A stretch of DNA of 64,000 nt. Origin: Glaciecola sp048820975. Lineage in GTDB: Bacteria; Pseudomonadota; Gammaproteobacteria; Enterobacterales; Alteromonadaceae. The notes below the pieces were generated by a model that was given only the letters and a program-made list of their open reading frames with translations, ran no database searches and was not told where the DNA came from. The position numbers and the translations under genes were made by a program. The DNA lies in NCBI RefSeq assembly GCF_048820975.1, contig NZ_JBMEUF010000003.1:62001-126000 (forward strand). Direction: 5' to 3'. Within the stretch, counting starts at the first letter, position 1. Each line of letters starts with the position of its first letter. Of this stretch, positions 35,396 through 45,036 are shown in pieces.

Positions 35396-36420
35396 TTAAT
35401 ATTTAATGATTTTCTAGTTAAAGGAGTAAGGTATTTGCTTATTAGTGCTGAAAAAACAAACGGAATTTTTAGTTTGTTAATGATTGTAAGTGCGAGTAAA
35501 GGCAGCAATACGCCTGTAAAACATCCAATAACTAAGTGAGTTATTGCAGAATCAACAGACAGCACCTTACTTAAGATGATTCTAGCACCACTACCAACGA
35601 GTATATGCATCAAATATATAGCCATTGAAGAAGCGCCTACATACGCAAACAAGCGGTTAGGTGATTTTGCCATTGCGATTGATAAAGAAACGATAAAAAA
35701 TATTGATATGATAGCTAAAAGAAGGGTATCAACTCCTTTGTTTTCATATAACTTACCTAAGTAGCCATGAAATAAAAATTGAGCCAAAATAAAGCTTATC
35801 ATAGTTATTAATAGAGCAGCATTGGATGATAATTTTTTGCTAGCGTTGTACCTTGTAAAAACAATGCCCAAAGAAAAGAACACTAAGTTATTTGTTATAA
35901 AAGGAAATAGTTTAACTTCTACTGACAAAGAGCTTGCTAAATATAATACGCACGAGCCTGCGAGAACCAAACTAGCACGTTTCTCCGAAACAACAGTGAA
36001 GATAATAGAGCTGACAATGAATACAAGAAATAATGCATAAAGAAACCAGAAGTGAGCCCTAGGCTCCCATAAAGAAAATACCTCTATGAATGTTACATTC
36101 CCATTTGTATAATTTGACAGTGCAACCTCAACGGAGCCTTGCAATATTGACCAAATCAAATATGGATATATTATAGTATCGACTTTATTAAAGGTTAGCT
36201 TAACGCCGCCTTTTTTCGTAAATGAACTATAAAAAAAGAGTCCAGATAAAAAGAAAAATAATGGCATGTGAAAACTGTAAACAATACTGTCTGCTAATGT
36301 ATATGCGTTTTCAGGTATGCTAATTCCAGCGTTAAATAACCCTCGGGCGACATGGCCATAAACAACTAGGATAATCCCTATAGCTTTTGCATAATCTACC
36401 CAATCTGTTCTGCTTTGCAT
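35386..36420 (-). CDS. Acyltransferase family 3 membrane protein (O-acetyltransferase-like)
   Basis: 344-residue integral membrane acyltransferase with about ten helices. The N terminus TDWVDYAKAIGIILVVYGHV carries the conserved Asp and the catalytic-type His of the family, followed by SFHMPLFFFLSGLFF. Relatives (WcaF/OafA-like, fucose 4-O-acetylase-like) add acetyl or other acyl groups to polysaccharide sugars on the lipid carrier. AAAAGGAAGT lies just upstream of the ATG. First of three acyltransferase-type genes within 6 kb; the specific sugar modified is unknown. Codon usage and base composition look more AT-rich than in the flanking housekeeping genes. Confidence 0.9.
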   Translation of the reverse strand: MQSRTDWVDYAKAIGIILVVYGHVARGLFNAGISIPENAYTLADSIVYSFHMPLFFFLSGLFFYSSFTKKGGVKLTFNKVDTIIYPYLIWSILQGSVEVALSNYTNGNVTFIEVFSLWEPRAHFWFLYALFLVFIVSSIIFTVVSEKRASLVLAGSCVLYLASSLSVEVKLFPFITNNLVFFSLGIVFTRYNASKKLSSNAALLITMISFILAQFLFHGYLGKLYENKGVDTLLLAIISIFFIVSLSIAMAKSPNRLFAYVGASSMAIYLMHILVGSGARIILSKVLSVDSAITHLVIGCFTGVLLPLLALTIINKLKIPFVFSALISKYLTPLTRKSLNIKPD

Positions 36421-36554
36421 TTACTTCCTTTTAAAATTCGGTTAATTATGTTCGTATCAAGTATATTTACACTCAATTAGGGTAAATAATTTTTAAAGCT
36501 AGGTTGCTTTATAGCTAAATTTAAATCAGTGTTGCTCACCCTACATCAATACTG

Positions 36555-37598
36555 TTACTTCTTACTTGCTTTATGTTTATCCCAAGCTTTAATGCCGAAG
36601 TAACTTAGTAAGCATATAATTATTAGGAATAGGGCTTCGAGTATTGCTCCCCCTCCGAAAAACGCCGCGATAGGAACGCACGCAAAAAATGTGTAGTGAA
36701 CAACGTACGACACCAAGGTGTTACGTCCTAACAAGCTAAGTATATTATTAATAAATGATGGTGTTTTACTGCTAAGCAGTGCAACCAAAGTAATTACTAT
36801 AAAAACTTCCCCTAAATAAAATATCATGTAACCCGGGTGAGGTGGTGCCTTGAAGTCGGCTCTTGATAATGCCGGCCATATTTCGGTTGTTAGGCTGTTT
36901 AATAGCGCAAAACCAGCCATAAAACAAATTAGCCCCAAAACTAAGCCGAACACCAGAAAACGATTTCTGTCTAAAGTATTTAAAAAATGCTTTGAAACTA
37001 ACATAGCTGTAGCAACAACTATTAAGAATGGGAAAAAGGCGTAAATATCAAAAAACAAAAAACGCATTGCATTGCTGCTAGAGCGGTCAACATAGTTAGA
37101 ACCAATGTAAACCGCAATAAAGTAAATAACTAACCAAAATGCAACGTACAACACTATATTGAATCGTTTCAAAAAGACAACATTTAAAGGTGCAAGAAGA
37201 AAAGCAAAAAAGTAAAATATTAGTATTTCGCCGCCAGGCGCAAATTTTTCAAACAGCAATATACTTATTAAATTATCTGCTACATGTGGGTAATGAAATG
37301 CCAATATAATAACAATAATTTCCCTTGCACATAGGATATACAGCATACGTTTAAAAACATTATGCTTGTAATAATTTAGAAGGCCATTGCGCTCTATTTT
37401 CTTTGATGCCGTTATATAAAAAGCGAGTCCGAAGGTAAACATAAAGAAAGGAGTAGCCAGTCTTAACAAGCCATAAAATACGTCTAGGGTGTGTGCAGAA
37501 ATGAAGCTTCTGGATTCGAGCCCGCCAACATAATGCATTGCCACTAATAAAAGTACTGCTAAGCCTCTGCTTGCATCTAGCCAACCTATTCGATTCAT
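36555..37598 (-). CDS. Acyltransferase-like membrane protein (Acyl_transf_3 / DUF1624-like)
   Basis: 347-residue polytopic protein with about ten helices. It opens RIGWLDASRGLAVLLLVAMH with the Asp and Arg typical of the acyltransferase 3 / heparan N-acetyltransferase superfamily, and continues ATPFFMFTFGLAFYITASKK. The C-terminal segment SLLGRNTLVSYVVHYTFF also fits that superfamily. Probably modifies the same or a second glycan with an acyl group. AAGGACG precedes the ATG. It lies in a minus-strand block with the upstream ligase/polymerase gene (43-bp gap), so the two are likely co-transcribed. Confidence 0.82.
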   Translation of the reverse strand: MNRIGWLDASRGLAVLLLVAMHYVGGLESRSFISAHTLDVFYGLLRLATPFFMFTFGLAFYITASKKIERNGLLNYYKHNVFKRMLYILCAREIIVIILAFHYPHVADNLISILLFEKFAPGGEILIFYFFAFLLAPLNVVFLKRFNIVLYVAFWLVIYFIAVYIGSNYVDRSSSNAMRFLFFDIYAFFPFLIVVATAMLVSKHFLNTLDRNRFLVFGLVLGLICFMAGFALLNSLTTEIWPALSRADFKAPPHPGYMIFYLGEVFIVITLVALLSSKTPSFINNILSLLGRNTLVSYVVHYTFFACVPIAAFFGGGAILEALFLIIICLLSYFGIKAWDKHKASKK

Positions 37599-37640
37599 TT
37601 TTCGTCCTTGCTATTATTAAATTTAGTTATTTATTGCTAG

Positions 37641-38873
37641 TTATACCACTGCTTTTTTATGTTCATTTGCGCGCTCTACTTTGTTATAGGCGAGAAACGC
37701 GCCAATAAAGAACCAGAAGTACCAGTTGTAAATTAGATAATCGAATACATTGTCAGAGTAATGTATTAAACAATAGGAAAGAAACAGAGCAAACACGATA
37801 ATATTTCCACCTGCAAGATTTCGCAGACGCCATAATCGAATAAATGTTGGAACTAAAAGCCAAATAAGAGCAGCAAATCCAAGGGCACCAAGCTCAAATA
37901 AAAATTGAACATATGTGTTGTGTGCACCATTACCTACCTCAGTTTCAATTAAAAAGAAGGCGCCAGAATAATAGGTAAAGCTCTCGGTACCAAATCCCCA
38001 TATTGGGCTGTCCCAATATTTAATCATAGCATTAGCCCAAATTATTTTTCGCCAAGCGTACGAGTTTAACTGTTCATAGTCATCAAGGAACGCATCTGGG
38101 TCATTTCCTTCAAACAAGTCAAAAACTCGATCTTGTATACTAGGTATACAGAGGGCTACAGCAGCAGCAATGGCCAAATAAACTAAATATTTCTTGTCTT
38201 TAAATAAGCCATATACAAGCACTAATAAAGCAACGGCAGCCCAAGCTGACCGTGTTTTAGTGCCCAAAATGCAAACCAAGCTAAACAGTAATACCATCCA
38301 ACATTGTTTTCGGAACAATTGTTCATTATTGAACAATTCATTCTTAATAGCGTAGAAACATACGCTGACAACTGTAAGCAGGTAAAATGCAAATACATTG
38401 GGGTGGCTGAATGTTGAAAACAGGCGGAACCCGTTTCTATTTGTGCTACTTTCTGGAAACGCTATATCATAAGATACCGCAAGCAAGGGTAGAAATGATG
38501 AATATACTATTATTTTAATGCATTCTTTATAATCATACTTTGTTTTAATAAAATGAAATGGAAACAAAAAAACTGCCACGTATGTAATCATCACCAAAAA
38601 GCTTCGAAAGCCTTTCATAGGGTAAGGCGAATAAAATACCGCCACTAGCATAATTGCTAATAGAGGTAGCCATTGAATTGATGCAGAGTTTAACTTGAAG
38701 TTAAAGTGTTTAAGTAGCGCTAACAAAACTACTAGCATAAATATGTTGGGTAACGCACCTAAGCTTAAGCCACCAACGTTTAGTACTGCAAATACAGGAT
38801 CTAATACTGGCCTTATAAAAAGTAATATCATCAATAAGGGACTGTATAAGTACAAACGGGGTAATTTAGACAT
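37641..38873 (-). CDS. O-antigen polymerase/ligase-family membrane protein
   Basis: 410-residue protein with 10-12 predicted helices and the Wzy_C-type periplasmic loop: DSPIWGFGTESFTYYSG and GNGAHNTYVQFLFELGALG, with the conserved HNTY motif. It could polymerise the repeat unit encoded by the surrounding accessory genes. The second such gene in the window after 24157-25554; the sequences are clearly different, so this is not a recent duplication. No clear Shine-Dalgarno sequence precedes the ATG. Same strand and tight spacing with the GT32-type gene upstream (28 bp). Confidence 0.88.
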   Translation of the reverse strand: MSKLPRLYLYSPLLMILLFIRPVLDPVFAVLNVGGLSLGALPNIFMLVVLLALLKHFNFKLNSASIQWLPLLAIMLVAVFYSPYPMKGFRSFLVMITYVAVFLFPFHFIKTKYDYKECIKIIVYSSFLPLLAVSYDIAFPESSTNRNGFRLFSTFSHPNVFAFYLLTVVSVCFYAIKNELFNNEQLFRKQCWMVLLFSLVCILGTKTRSAWAAVALLVLVYGLFKDKKYLVYLAIAAAVALCIPSIQDRVFDLFEGNDPDAFLDDYEQLNSYAWRKIIWANAMIKYWDSPIWGFGTESFTYYSGAFFLIETEVGNGAHNTYVQFLFELGALGFAALIWLLVPTFIRLWRLRNLAGGNIIVFALFLSYCLIHYSDNVFDYLIYNWYFWFFIGAFLAYNKVERANEHKKAVV

Positions 38874-38901
38874 TTCTTATGTGTTCTCTATTGCTTTCAT
38901 T

Positions 38902-39840
38902 CTAACTCTGTAATTGGTTATTAGCCAATTCAGTTGGCAACTTTGAATTCAATACATGTGACAAATAAGTATGTTCACGCAAATTATTAGTGTTTGAACG
39001 CCAATTTAGCTTAAATAACTTAGTGTTTTGTACAACATTTTTAAATGTAAATTCATTATACTCAGTTGCCCTGTTACGCTCTAAAAAGTAAATATCGGGG
39101 TTGTTAACGGGGAGGGCATTAATATCTTGTTTCACGCAAGGTATGTTTTCGTAAGCTAAAGATATTAAATAGTCCATTAGAAAATAATCGATTAATGAAT
39201 CATATTTTTCAAAATATTGATTTAGTGAATCAGACAAAAATTCAAACAAAGGATGGTTTTGTCTTCCACCAATACAAAATACTGACCAAGCACCATTAGA
39301 CACGAACTCTGATGTTTGCCCATGCTTTACTGTATAAAGTTTGCCAAACATTTCATTGGTTAAATCAGATGCTAAAAGTATTGTAGCGTCTAACCACAAT
39401 CCACCATGTTTTTTAAGCAATTCAACCCTTAATATATCGGAAAATTGTTGAATTGGTATTGAACCGGCTTCAAATTTTGACTTAATAGTAGGTGATAAAG
39501 AAACAAATTCTGTAAAGTTCGTTTTATCGATAATATTAACATTCTTTTCACCAACATTCTCTTTAACAGACTCTAAACATTTATTGCAAATTGCAGGCAT
39601 ATTTTCTACGCCGTCCCACCAAAAATACCACACCTTGTTTGAAGGTTTTGCTGTACTAAATGTTTTGTAGTTGTCAAAGTTTAGTTCAAGCATATTTAAC
39701 AAAGCTTCTTTAACTGCTTTATGCTTTTGCCTAACTACAAAACGTTGCAGAAACTCTAGTTTATACTTAGAGCGGTAGTTGAACAAAAACTTCCAAAACA
39801 AAGCTTTAAATCCGAAAGATTTTAATTTGTGTAAATTCAT
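38902..39840 (-). CDS. Capsular-polysaccharide-type glycosyltransferase (GT32 / Caps_synth)
   Basis: 312-residue sugar transferase with the DxD-type Gly_transf_sug fold. Key parts are KVWYFWWDGVENMPAIC at the N-terminal side, IPIQQFSDILRVELLKKHGG, then LWLDATILLASDL carrying the catalytic Asp residues. It resembles capsular polysaccharide synthesis proteins of streptococci and related GT32 enzymes. Donor and linkage cannot be read. Good ribosome-binding sequences (GGAG, AGG) stand before the ATG at 39840. First gene of the minus-strand block 35386-39840 and divergent from the acyltransferase gene at 40206. Confidence 0.88.
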   Translation of the reverse strand: MNLHKLKSFGFKALFWKFLFNYRSKYKLEFLQRFVVRQKHKAVKEALLNMLELNFDNYKTFSTAKPSNKVWYFWWDGVENMPAICNKCLESVKENVGEKNVNIIDKTNFTEFVSLSPTIKSKFEAGSIPIQQFSDILRVELLKKHGGLWLDATILLASDLTNEMFGKLYTVKHGQTSEFVSNGAWSVFCIGGRQNHPLFEFLSDSLNQYFEKYDSLIDYFLMDYLISLAYENIPCVKQDINALPVNNPDIYFLERNRATEYNEFTFKNVVQNTKLFKLNWRSNTNNLREHTYLSHVLNSKLPTELANNQLQS

Positions 39841-40205
39841 AACCTACGCTCCATTCTTACAACATTCCAAAGTGATTTTACTAGCCAGAGAGTAATTCTA
39901 CTAAAGTCCACTTAAGATAGTAAGTGAAACCACGCTTTTGTCAAAAAAATTTAATTGTATAAAAATAGCGTTGTAACCCTCCCCTAAAAGGGGAATTAGA
40001 ACCTAGCGGTAATTCGAGCAAAATTTTTATGTTCTATAGAGCTTGTTTTATTCCAGCTCATAGATACTTTTTAACTATTTTGTTGCTATAATCATTAGTA
40101 CTATAAGTAATCAATTCTTTTAAACATATAATAAATGTTTATATTTAGCGGTTGTATCACTACTTCTGTTTATATCCGGAATTCAACCTACAATGGAGAC
40201 ATGAC
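39841..40205. promoter_or_regulatory. Divergent gene-free region inside the accessory polysaccharide block
   Basis: 365 bp, very AT-rich, between divergent genes, expected to hold both promoters. A compact dyad TCCCC-TAAAA-GGGGA lies at 39980-39994 and is the only GC-rich feature; it could be an operator or small hairpin. No protein-coding sequence with a supported start was found. Confidence 0.4.
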
Positions 40206-41186
40206 GTGGATGCACGCAGAGTAACTGAGTTAGATGGCTTGCGCGGGATTGCAGCGATAGCTGTTGTTTTATATCATTACTTTTATTACTACGATGTTCT
40301 TTACTCTCACTCTTTTACCATCCCTGAAGCTTTTCGGTTTGGTATGTTTGGGGTACATTTGTTTTTTATGATAAGCGGATTCGTTATATTTTGGAGCATT
40401 TCGAGTTCAAATAAAGTTAGTGACTTTATCAAATCAAGGTTTAAGCGGCTTTACCCTACATTTTGGGCTGCCGCTATACTTACTTTTGTAGTATTGAGTA
40501 TGTTTCCGCTTCCCAATGTAACATTAGACGCAGTAACATTACTGGTCAATTTAAGTATGCTGCATCAATACTTTGGCTTTAAACACATTGACGGTGTTTA
40601 TTGGACACTTACTTTGGAGCTCAGTTTTTACTTTTGGATAGTATGCATTGTTATAGTTAATCAATTAAAGCGTATTGACCAAATTTTAATAGTTTGGCTT
40701 GTGGTTTCAATATCGCTAGCTTATTCAAATTTTGAAGTAGATAGATTAGTTTCTATATTTTTTCTTCTCGATTATATTTCTTTTTTCGCGGCTGGTATCT
40801 GTTTTTACAAATTAAAAAATAAAATACACAATAATTATACGTTAGCACTTATGTTGTTAACTATATTTGCGATATTTCAAGGATATTCATTAAAACAGGC
40901 TTTGGGATTAACTTTTTTCTATGTCGTTTTCTTTTTAATCATTAAAGGGAAGGCAATACTTTTAAATCACAAGGTTTTAGTTTATTTCGGTTCAATCTCT
41001 TATGCACTTTATTTAATACACCAAAATATTGGTTATGTAATAATTAGTAAGTTTTACGAGTATAAGTACGATCCTTTTTGGGGAATAGCTGTTGCAATAA
41101 TTATTTCCATTGTTTTAGCACATGCATTATGCCGCTGGGTCGAAAAACCTAGTGCACTATATTTGAAAAAATTGTTTGCGAAATAG
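40206..41186 (+). CDS. OafA/YrhL-type acyltransferase
   Basis: 326-residue acyltransferase family 3 membrane protein with about ten helices. It opens RVTELDGLRGIAAIAVVLYH with the canonical Leu-Asp-Gly-Leu-Arg-Gly motif and the catalytic His, then FGMFGVHLFFMISGFVIFW and a SRFKRLYPTFW arginine motif. Such enzymes O-acetylate surface glycans. The start is taken as the GTG at 40206 with TGGAG at 40194-40198, which puts ELDGLRG near the N terminus as in homologues. A TTG at 40152 would add 18 residues unlike the family. Stands alone on the plus strand between two gaps. Confidence 0.9.
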   Translation: MDARRVTELDGLRGIAAIAVVLYHYFYYYDVLYSHSFTIPEAFRFGMFGVHLFFMISGFVIFWSISSSNKVSDFIKSRFKRLYPTFWAAAILTFVVLSMFPLPNVTLDAVTLLVNLSMLHQYFGFKHIDGVYWTLTLELSFYFWIVCIVIVNQLKRIDQILIVWLVVSISLAYSNFEVDRLVSIFFLLDYISFFAAGICFYKLKNKIHNNYTLALMLLTIFAIFQGYSLKQALGLTFFYVVFFLIIKGKAILLNHKVLVYFGSISYALYLIHQNIGYVIISKFYEYKYDPFWGIAVAIIISIVLAHALCRWVEKPSALYLKKLFAK

Positions 41187-41204
41187 CGATAGTTTTACAT
41201 TTGA

Positions 41205-41233
41205 CAACACCAATGATACCTATCATTTTGTTG
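41205..41233 (+). terminator. Weak hairpin after the acyltransferase gene
   Basis: ATGATA (41213-41218) pairs with TATCAT (41221-41226), and CAAC (41205-41208) with GTTG (41230-41233), separated by an internal loop. It lies about 20 bp after the stop. No real T-tract; terminator function is tentative. Confidence 0.3.
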
Positions 41234-41452
41234 GCGTTACTTTATGGCAGTTGCAGCCATATATTTATGCTCAAGCTAAGAAAACAGCCGTCACAAAAGG
41301 GTAGTAAATAGTCTCTATACTCCATATACTTGTACTCATTGTCCAATATCACTTATCAGACAATGAAAAAAGCTTTAAAAAACAATAAATATACCAGAAA
41401 GCATCATAGCGTATTCAAATAACAACTGCGCCAATCAAGAGAACAATTATTC

Positions 41453-42442
41453 ATGACTAGTACCCACATTGTTTCCGGCTTTACCGTCAGTGCCGTAATC
41501 CCAATGTACAATGGTGAACAATTTATAGCGTTAGCTATAGCCTCAATTCTTGCGCAAACACACCCTGTAAATGAGATAATTGTAATAGATGATGGCTCGA
41601 CCGACAACGGCGTTAGCATAGTAAACGATTTAGCGAACAGCGGTGCGGTGCCAATTAAAATCTATAAGCAATCAAACACAGGAGTGTCGGGTGCGCGAAA
41701 CCTCGGTTTAATTAAAAGCTCATGTGACCTAATTGCGTTTTTAGATGTGGACGACACATGGGCGCCGACGAAAATTGAGACTCAAATAGCTGTTTATAAA
41801 CAACGCAATGATGCCACTTTGTTTACGTTTACCGATTATTATATTGATGATGAGTTAGAGAAGGCTCGAAAGTTTGTAAACAGCAAAAATAAGAAGTTTC
41901 TGGAAAATAGCTATGGTAAAAAAGAATTTCAAATAGCGTTTATTCAAGAAAACTTTGTTGGAACAGCTTCTACGGTGATTTTTAATAGAGAATTAGCTCT
42001 TAAAATTAATGGATTTAATATTCATATGAATCACTCAGAGGACTTTGACTTTATATTAAGGTATTCAAACTACGCCGACGTAGTGTGTGTAAATCAAGCT
42101 TTAGCCACAAAAGTCTTTCACGGTGATAATTTAACAGGTGACTTATTTTTGCATTACTGGAGCCATATGTTTGCTTTGCAAAATAATATCATTTTTAATT
42201 CAAAGTATACTAGATACAACTATTCAAAAGACGTTGTAAATGAAATGAGGTATTCCTACGACGAATATTTAATTCGTTATTGTAATGAAGTATTTGAAAA
42301 GTCTTCGCTTAACGGAATTAAAGAGTATTTCCTGTCAATTTCAAAATTGAAGAGCGGAAAAGGCGCTTGGCGTTTTTCAATGGCCTTTGGTCGAAAATTA
42401 CTTAGATTTATAACAGCAGGGTATATCAAAAGAAAATGGTAG
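41453..42442 (+). CDS. Family 2 glycosyltransferase
   Basis: 329-residue GT-A glycosyltransferase. Motifs in order: SAVIPMYNGEQFIALAI, EIIVIDDGSTDNGV, NTGVSGARNLGL, IAFLDVDDTWAP (DxD) and a HSEDFDFILRYS acceptor/base region. The C-terminal 90 residues are less conserved. The nucleotide-sugar donor is unknown. It begins the plus-strand run that continues through the pyruvyltransferase, SDR, flippase and ThDP enzyme, although 243 bp separate it from the pyruvyltransferase gene. Confidence 0.9.
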   Translation: MTSTHIVSGFTVSAVIPMYNGEQFIALAIASILAQTHPVNEIIVIDDGSTDNGVSIVNDLANSGAVPIKIYKQSNTGVSGARNLGLIKSSCDLIAFLDVDDTWAPTKIETQIAVYKQRNDATLFTFTDYYIDDELEKARKFVNSKNKKFLENSYGKKEFQIAFIQENFVGTASTVIFNRELALKINGFNIHMNHSEDFDFILRYSNYADVVCVNQALATKVFHGDNLTGDLFLHYWSHMFALQNNIIFNSKYTRYNYSKDVVNEMRYSYDEYLIRYCNEVFEKSSLNGIKEYFLSISKLKSGKGAWRFSMAFGRKLLRFITAGYIKRKW

Positions 42443-42685
42443 CGTTTTTAGTTAGACTTACTAAGCAATAGGCGTTTAGTACGATAAAGGCGATTCATTT
42501 TGCATAATGAAAATTTGTTTAATTAGTTTGGTGAGTTGTCGTATACTGTTATTGGCGCATTAGGTAAGTCATTAGGTTTACAAAAAGATGGATTGAACAA
42601 ACTTATTAGTGTGCTAGCAGTTCTTGATTATTCGCAAACAATAACCCACCACTTCTGATAATCTTAATAAATAGAGAGAACACTT

Positions 42686-43831
42686 GTGATTAAAAAAAAC
42701 ATCGCCACATTGACGTTACCCCTCACGAATAATTATGGGGGTATTCTTCAAGCCTTTGCACTACAAGAAACGCTATTACAGTTGGGGCATGAAACGATGT
42801 TGATTAATATTAAGTCGCCAACGCATTCCAATTTAAAAAAACGATTGGAACATATGAAGCAGCGAGTTCGTAATATTATTAAAAACACGCCAGTTTTTGA
42901 GCCTGATTTCACAAGTGAATCTGATAAGACATACATAAATCGCCACGTTCAGCAGTTTATAGATAAATACATAGCAACCACTAAAGAAGTATCGCCATAT
43001 TTTAAATTTGATGACTTAAACCAATATAAGTTTGAAAGTTTTGTAGTTGGTAGTGATCAAGTTTGGAGGCCTGATTACTCTTTTTATTTAGCTAATTATT
43101 TCTTTGAATTTTTAGAAAATGTACCAGCTGTTAAAAAATTATCATACGCTGCCTCATTTGGCGTCGAAAATTGGAAGTTGACTGAGGATGAAACGTCTAA
43201 ATGCAAACAACTTATCAAGTCTTTTGATGCTGTTTCAGTTCGAGAAGTAGCGGCAGCATCGTTATGTGAAAAGCACTTAGCCACCAATGCGACTATGGTT
43301 TTAGACCCAACTTTACTTGTTCCAAAAGAGACATATTGTGAATTAGTTGAAAAAGCGTCGTTAGACAAACCAAAAGGAAATTTGTTTTGTTACATTTTAG
43401 ACCGTTCAGAGGAAAATGAAGCCTTCGAAAAGGATGTGGCGAAATCTTTAAATGCTCAAGCATTTGGAGTGATGCCGCGCAAAGATTTGAAAAACCTAGC
43501 GCAACACAATGTTGAGGAATTTGTTTTTCCACCTATTGAAGAGTGGCTTAACGGCTTTATCCATGCAGATTTTGTAATTACTGACTCATTTCACGGTACC
43601 GTTTTCGCTATTCTTTTTAATAAACCCTTTTTATCGATAGGAAATACTAAGCGAGGCCTTTCAAGATTTTCTTCCTTGCTTGACAATTTCAAACTTAACG
43701 AACGACTAATATTGGAACCTAAGAAATTTGAAGTGCAAAAACTTACTGATGAAATAAATTGGGAATATGTTAATAACAGGCTTGTTCAAGAACGAGAACG
43801 CTCTTTAGCTTTCTTAAGTGATAATGTATAA
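42686..43831 (+). CDS. Polysaccharide pyruvyl transferase family protein
   Basis: 381-residue member of the polysaccharide pyruvyl transferase family (WcaK/CsaB/EpsI-like). Typical segments are the start ATLTLPLTNNYGGILQAFAL, FVVGSDQVWRPDY, KLSYAASFG, VSVREVAAASLCEK and VLDPTLL. The C-terminal donor domain has FVITDSFHGTVFAILFNKPF with the conserved His. Family members attach pyruvate from PEP as a ketal to sugars, giving the polymer negative charge; some relatives act as glycosyltransferases instead. It starts at a GTG with AGAGAG upstream, the preferred start because it places the conserved N-terminal NNYGG block at residue 15. Confidence 0.88.
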   Translation: MIKKNIATLTLPLTNNYGGILQAFALQETLLQLGHETMLINIKSPTHSNLKKRLEHMKQRVRNIIKNTPVFEPDFTSESDKTYINRHVQQFIDKYIATTKEVSPYFKFDDLNQYKFESFVVGSDQVWRPDYSFYLANYFFEFLENVPAVKKLSYAASFGVENWKLTEDETSKCKQLIKSFDAVSVREVAAASLCEKHLATNATMVLDPTLLVPKETYCELVEKASLDKPKGNLFCYILDRSEENEAFEKDVAKSLNAQAFGVMPRKDLKNLAQHNVEEFVFPPIEEWLNGFIHADFVITDSFHGTVFAILFNKPFLSIGNTKRGLSRFSSLLDNFKLNERLILEPKKFEVQKLTDEINWEYVNNRLVQERERSLAFLSDNV

Positions 43832-43927
43832 GCTCGTTAACTGTAAGTAAGAAAAAAATTTTGTAGTTTTAAGGTCCATGGATGGGAACATCAAAGTGGA
43901 ACAATTAAATAAAGGGATAAATAAAAT

Positions 43928-45028
43928 ATGAATGTTCTACTTTTAGGCGGCACGGGCGCTATGGGAGTGCCTTTAAGTAAAATTTTATTAAAAAAAGGAT
44001 TTTCGGTTTACGTAACTTCACGTAAACAAAATGGGCCTATATCAGGCATTGAATATTTGCAAGGAAATGCCCAAGACGACGGTTTTTTTTATGAAGTTTT
44101 AGAACGAAAGTGGGATGTTATTATAGACTTTATGGCATATCCTTCTGCACAGTTTTCAAAAAGAATGCCGAGCATACTCGATGCAACACAACAATACATC
44201 TTTATAAGCTCGGCACGCGTCTATTCTGAATCCTTAACTCCTATTACTGAAGAAACACCCCGCTTATTGGAAACAACAACCGACAGCGTTTACTTGAATA
44301 CAGATGAATATGCTTTATCAAAAGCAAGGCAGGAAAATTCGCTGCGTGATTCTGGTAAAAACAACTGGACGATAATTCGGCCGAGTATTACATTCAACGA
44401 ATCGCGCTTGCAATTGGGTGTATTGGAAAAAGAATCGTGGCTGTACCGAGCTTTAAAAGGCCGAAGCATTGTCTTTTCAGAAGATATTGCCAATAAGGTA
44501 ACGGCAATGACTCATGGCGATGATGTTTCTATTGGGATAGCGAATATTGTTGGAGAACAAAAAGCCTTAGGTGAGGCGTTTCATATAACCTCAGAAGAAG
44601 CGATAACTTGGCAAGAGGTATTAAATATTTATCTTCAGGTACTCTACGAAGAGTTAGGAACAGAACCTAAGGTTATAATGACAGAAAAATCACTAAATCT
44701 TAATATAAATAAATACCAAGTCATTTATAGCCGCTACTTTAATCGTAGGTTTGACAATAAAAAAATAAAGCCGTTTGTTGATATCGACTCATTTCAGAAA
44801 ACTGAAGAAGCGATAAGGGCTTGTTTAAAGACATTTTTAAATGACAAAGCGTTTAATCCTATTAATTGGAGGTTGGAGGCAATGAACGATAAAGCTTCTC
44901 GCGAATTCACTCCTTTAGAGGAAATACCAAGCTTACACGATAAAATAGTCTATTTAGCTGAGCGATTTAGTGTGACTTTTGCTTTAGAATTTGCTTATAA
45001 AGTCAATCGTTTCTTACGGAACAAATAG
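43928..45028 (+). CDS. NAD-dependent epimerase/dehydratase-like SDR
   Basis: 366-residue short-chain dehydrogenase/reductase of the extended or atypical class. The N-terminal nucleotide motif is LLLGGTGAMGVPLSKIL; VIIDFMAYPS and FISSARVYSE follow. The YALSK segment (Tyr-x3-Lys) supplies the catalytic pair, and WTIIRPSITF marks the substrate domain. It probably interconverts or dehydrates a nucleotide-activated sugar used by the neighbouring transferases. The reaction cannot be assigned. The GGTGAMG glycine motif differs slightly from the usual GxxGxxG of sugar epimerases and is closer to isoflavone-reductase-like atypical SDRs. It is followed after 8 bp by the flippase gene. Confidence 0.85.
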   Translation: MNVLLLGGTGAMGVPLSKILLKKGFSVYVTSRKQNGPISGIEYLQGNAQDDGFFYEVLERKWDVIIDFMAYPSAQFSKRMPSILDATQQYIFISSARVYSESLTPITEETPRLLETTTDSVYLNTDEYALSKARQENSLRDSGKNNWTIIRPSITFNESRLQLGVLEKESWLYRALKGRSIVFSEDIANKVTAMTHGDDVSIGIANIVGEQKALGEAFHITSEEAITWQEVLNIYLQVLYEELGTEPKVIMTEKSLNLNINKYQVIYSRYFNRRFDNKKIKPFVDIDSFQKTEEAIRACLKTFLNDKAFNPINWRLEAMNDKASREFTPLEEIPSLHDKIVYLAERFSVTFALEFAYKVNRFLRNK

Positions 45029-45036
45029 CGTTACTT

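Noticed and set aside
42527..42658. Open frame of about 43 codons with a plausible-looking hydrophobic peptide in the gap before the pyruvyltransferase gene
   Set aside because: No ATG or convincing start with ribosome-binding site (only a TTG), no recognised family, and it fits a gene remnant or chance frame in AT-rich DNA.
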